Source of the DNA: Lactarius indigo
Lineage: Eukaryota; Basidiomycota; Agaricomycetes; Russulales; Russulaceae
Direction of reading: 5' to 3'
DNA: 64,000 bases
Assembly (NCBI GenBank): GCA_025766275.1
Contig: JAFKAC010000027.1
Span: forward strand, 62,001-126,000
This document shows positions 63,915-64,000 of the stretch, in pieces. Positions within the stretch are counted from its first letter, which is position 1, and every line of letters begins with the position of its first letter. Both the position numbers and the translations under genes were made by a program. Under the pieces are notes generated by a model. The model was not told the DNA's origin. It saw nothing but the letters and a program-made list of their open reading frames with translations, and ran no database searches.

Positions 63915-64000
63915 TGCGCGTATCCACTCTTTTCAATTTCTTCCTTGCGGTCCCCTTGGCCAGCCTCGCCGCCGGCACTACAAGCGATCTAAAACTGCGC
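63915..64000 (+). CDS. second S53 peptidase gene, 5' end only
   Basis: The first 28 codons are visible: MRVSTLFNFFLAVPLASLAA and GTTSDLKLR, very close to the first copy ([29 protein letters not shown]). The upstream sequence is also duplicated, including the TATA element. The rest lies beyond the window, so I cannot say whether the gene is intact. Confidence 0.85.

Overview
The window looks like nuclear DNA of a mushroom-forming basidiomycete (Agaricomycetes). Evidence: genes cut by many GT-AG introns of about 45-65 nt, three relatives of the basidiomycete-rich DUF6535 membrane family, a DUF6593 protein, an F-box protein of the agaricomycete type, a secreted S53 (sedolisin) peptidase, and a Plavaka-type (Tnp2-like) transposase relic. 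No tRNA, rRNA or CRISPR was seen.

Layout. 1-17235 is a nested transposon stack. A Plavaka-type transposase gene was split first by a Ty3/gypsy chromovirus (4398-9575). The gypsy gag was then cut by a Ty1/copia element on the minus strand (left edge to 4397). Separately, a second, complete copia element (10422-16757) landed in the transposase with a CTACC target duplication. 17236-20865 is gene-poor. 20866-31300 holds a DUF6535 cluster: one intact gene, one tail relic, one frameshifted copy. 31926-50707 is a housekeeping block: CorA-type Mg2+ transporter (+), KDM5/JARID1 histone demethylase (-), 14-3-3 (-), DUF6593 protein (+), F-box protein (-). 50708-59900 is accessory again: a fragment of a 2-oxoadipate/2-oxoglutarate dehydrogenase E1 gene, a tiny poly(A) retro-insertion, a third DUF6535 gene, and a small unrecognised duplicated gene. 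59921-62243 is an intact S53 peptidase gene, and the start of a tandem second copy with the same promoter runs off the right edge.

The genes do not form one pathway. Two patterns stand out. First, the transposon copies are readable enough to order the insertions, and one copia copy is probably recent (2 differences between its 614-bp LTRs). Second, conserved genes between 28 and 51 kb carry many single-base frameshifts, nearly all +1 insertions, while the transposons, the first DUF6535 gene and the peptidase are clean. I read this mainly as uncorrected sequencing error and have annotated those genes as probably functional. Exon borders were placed by eye from splice consensus, reading phase and remembered family sequence; no alignment was run.
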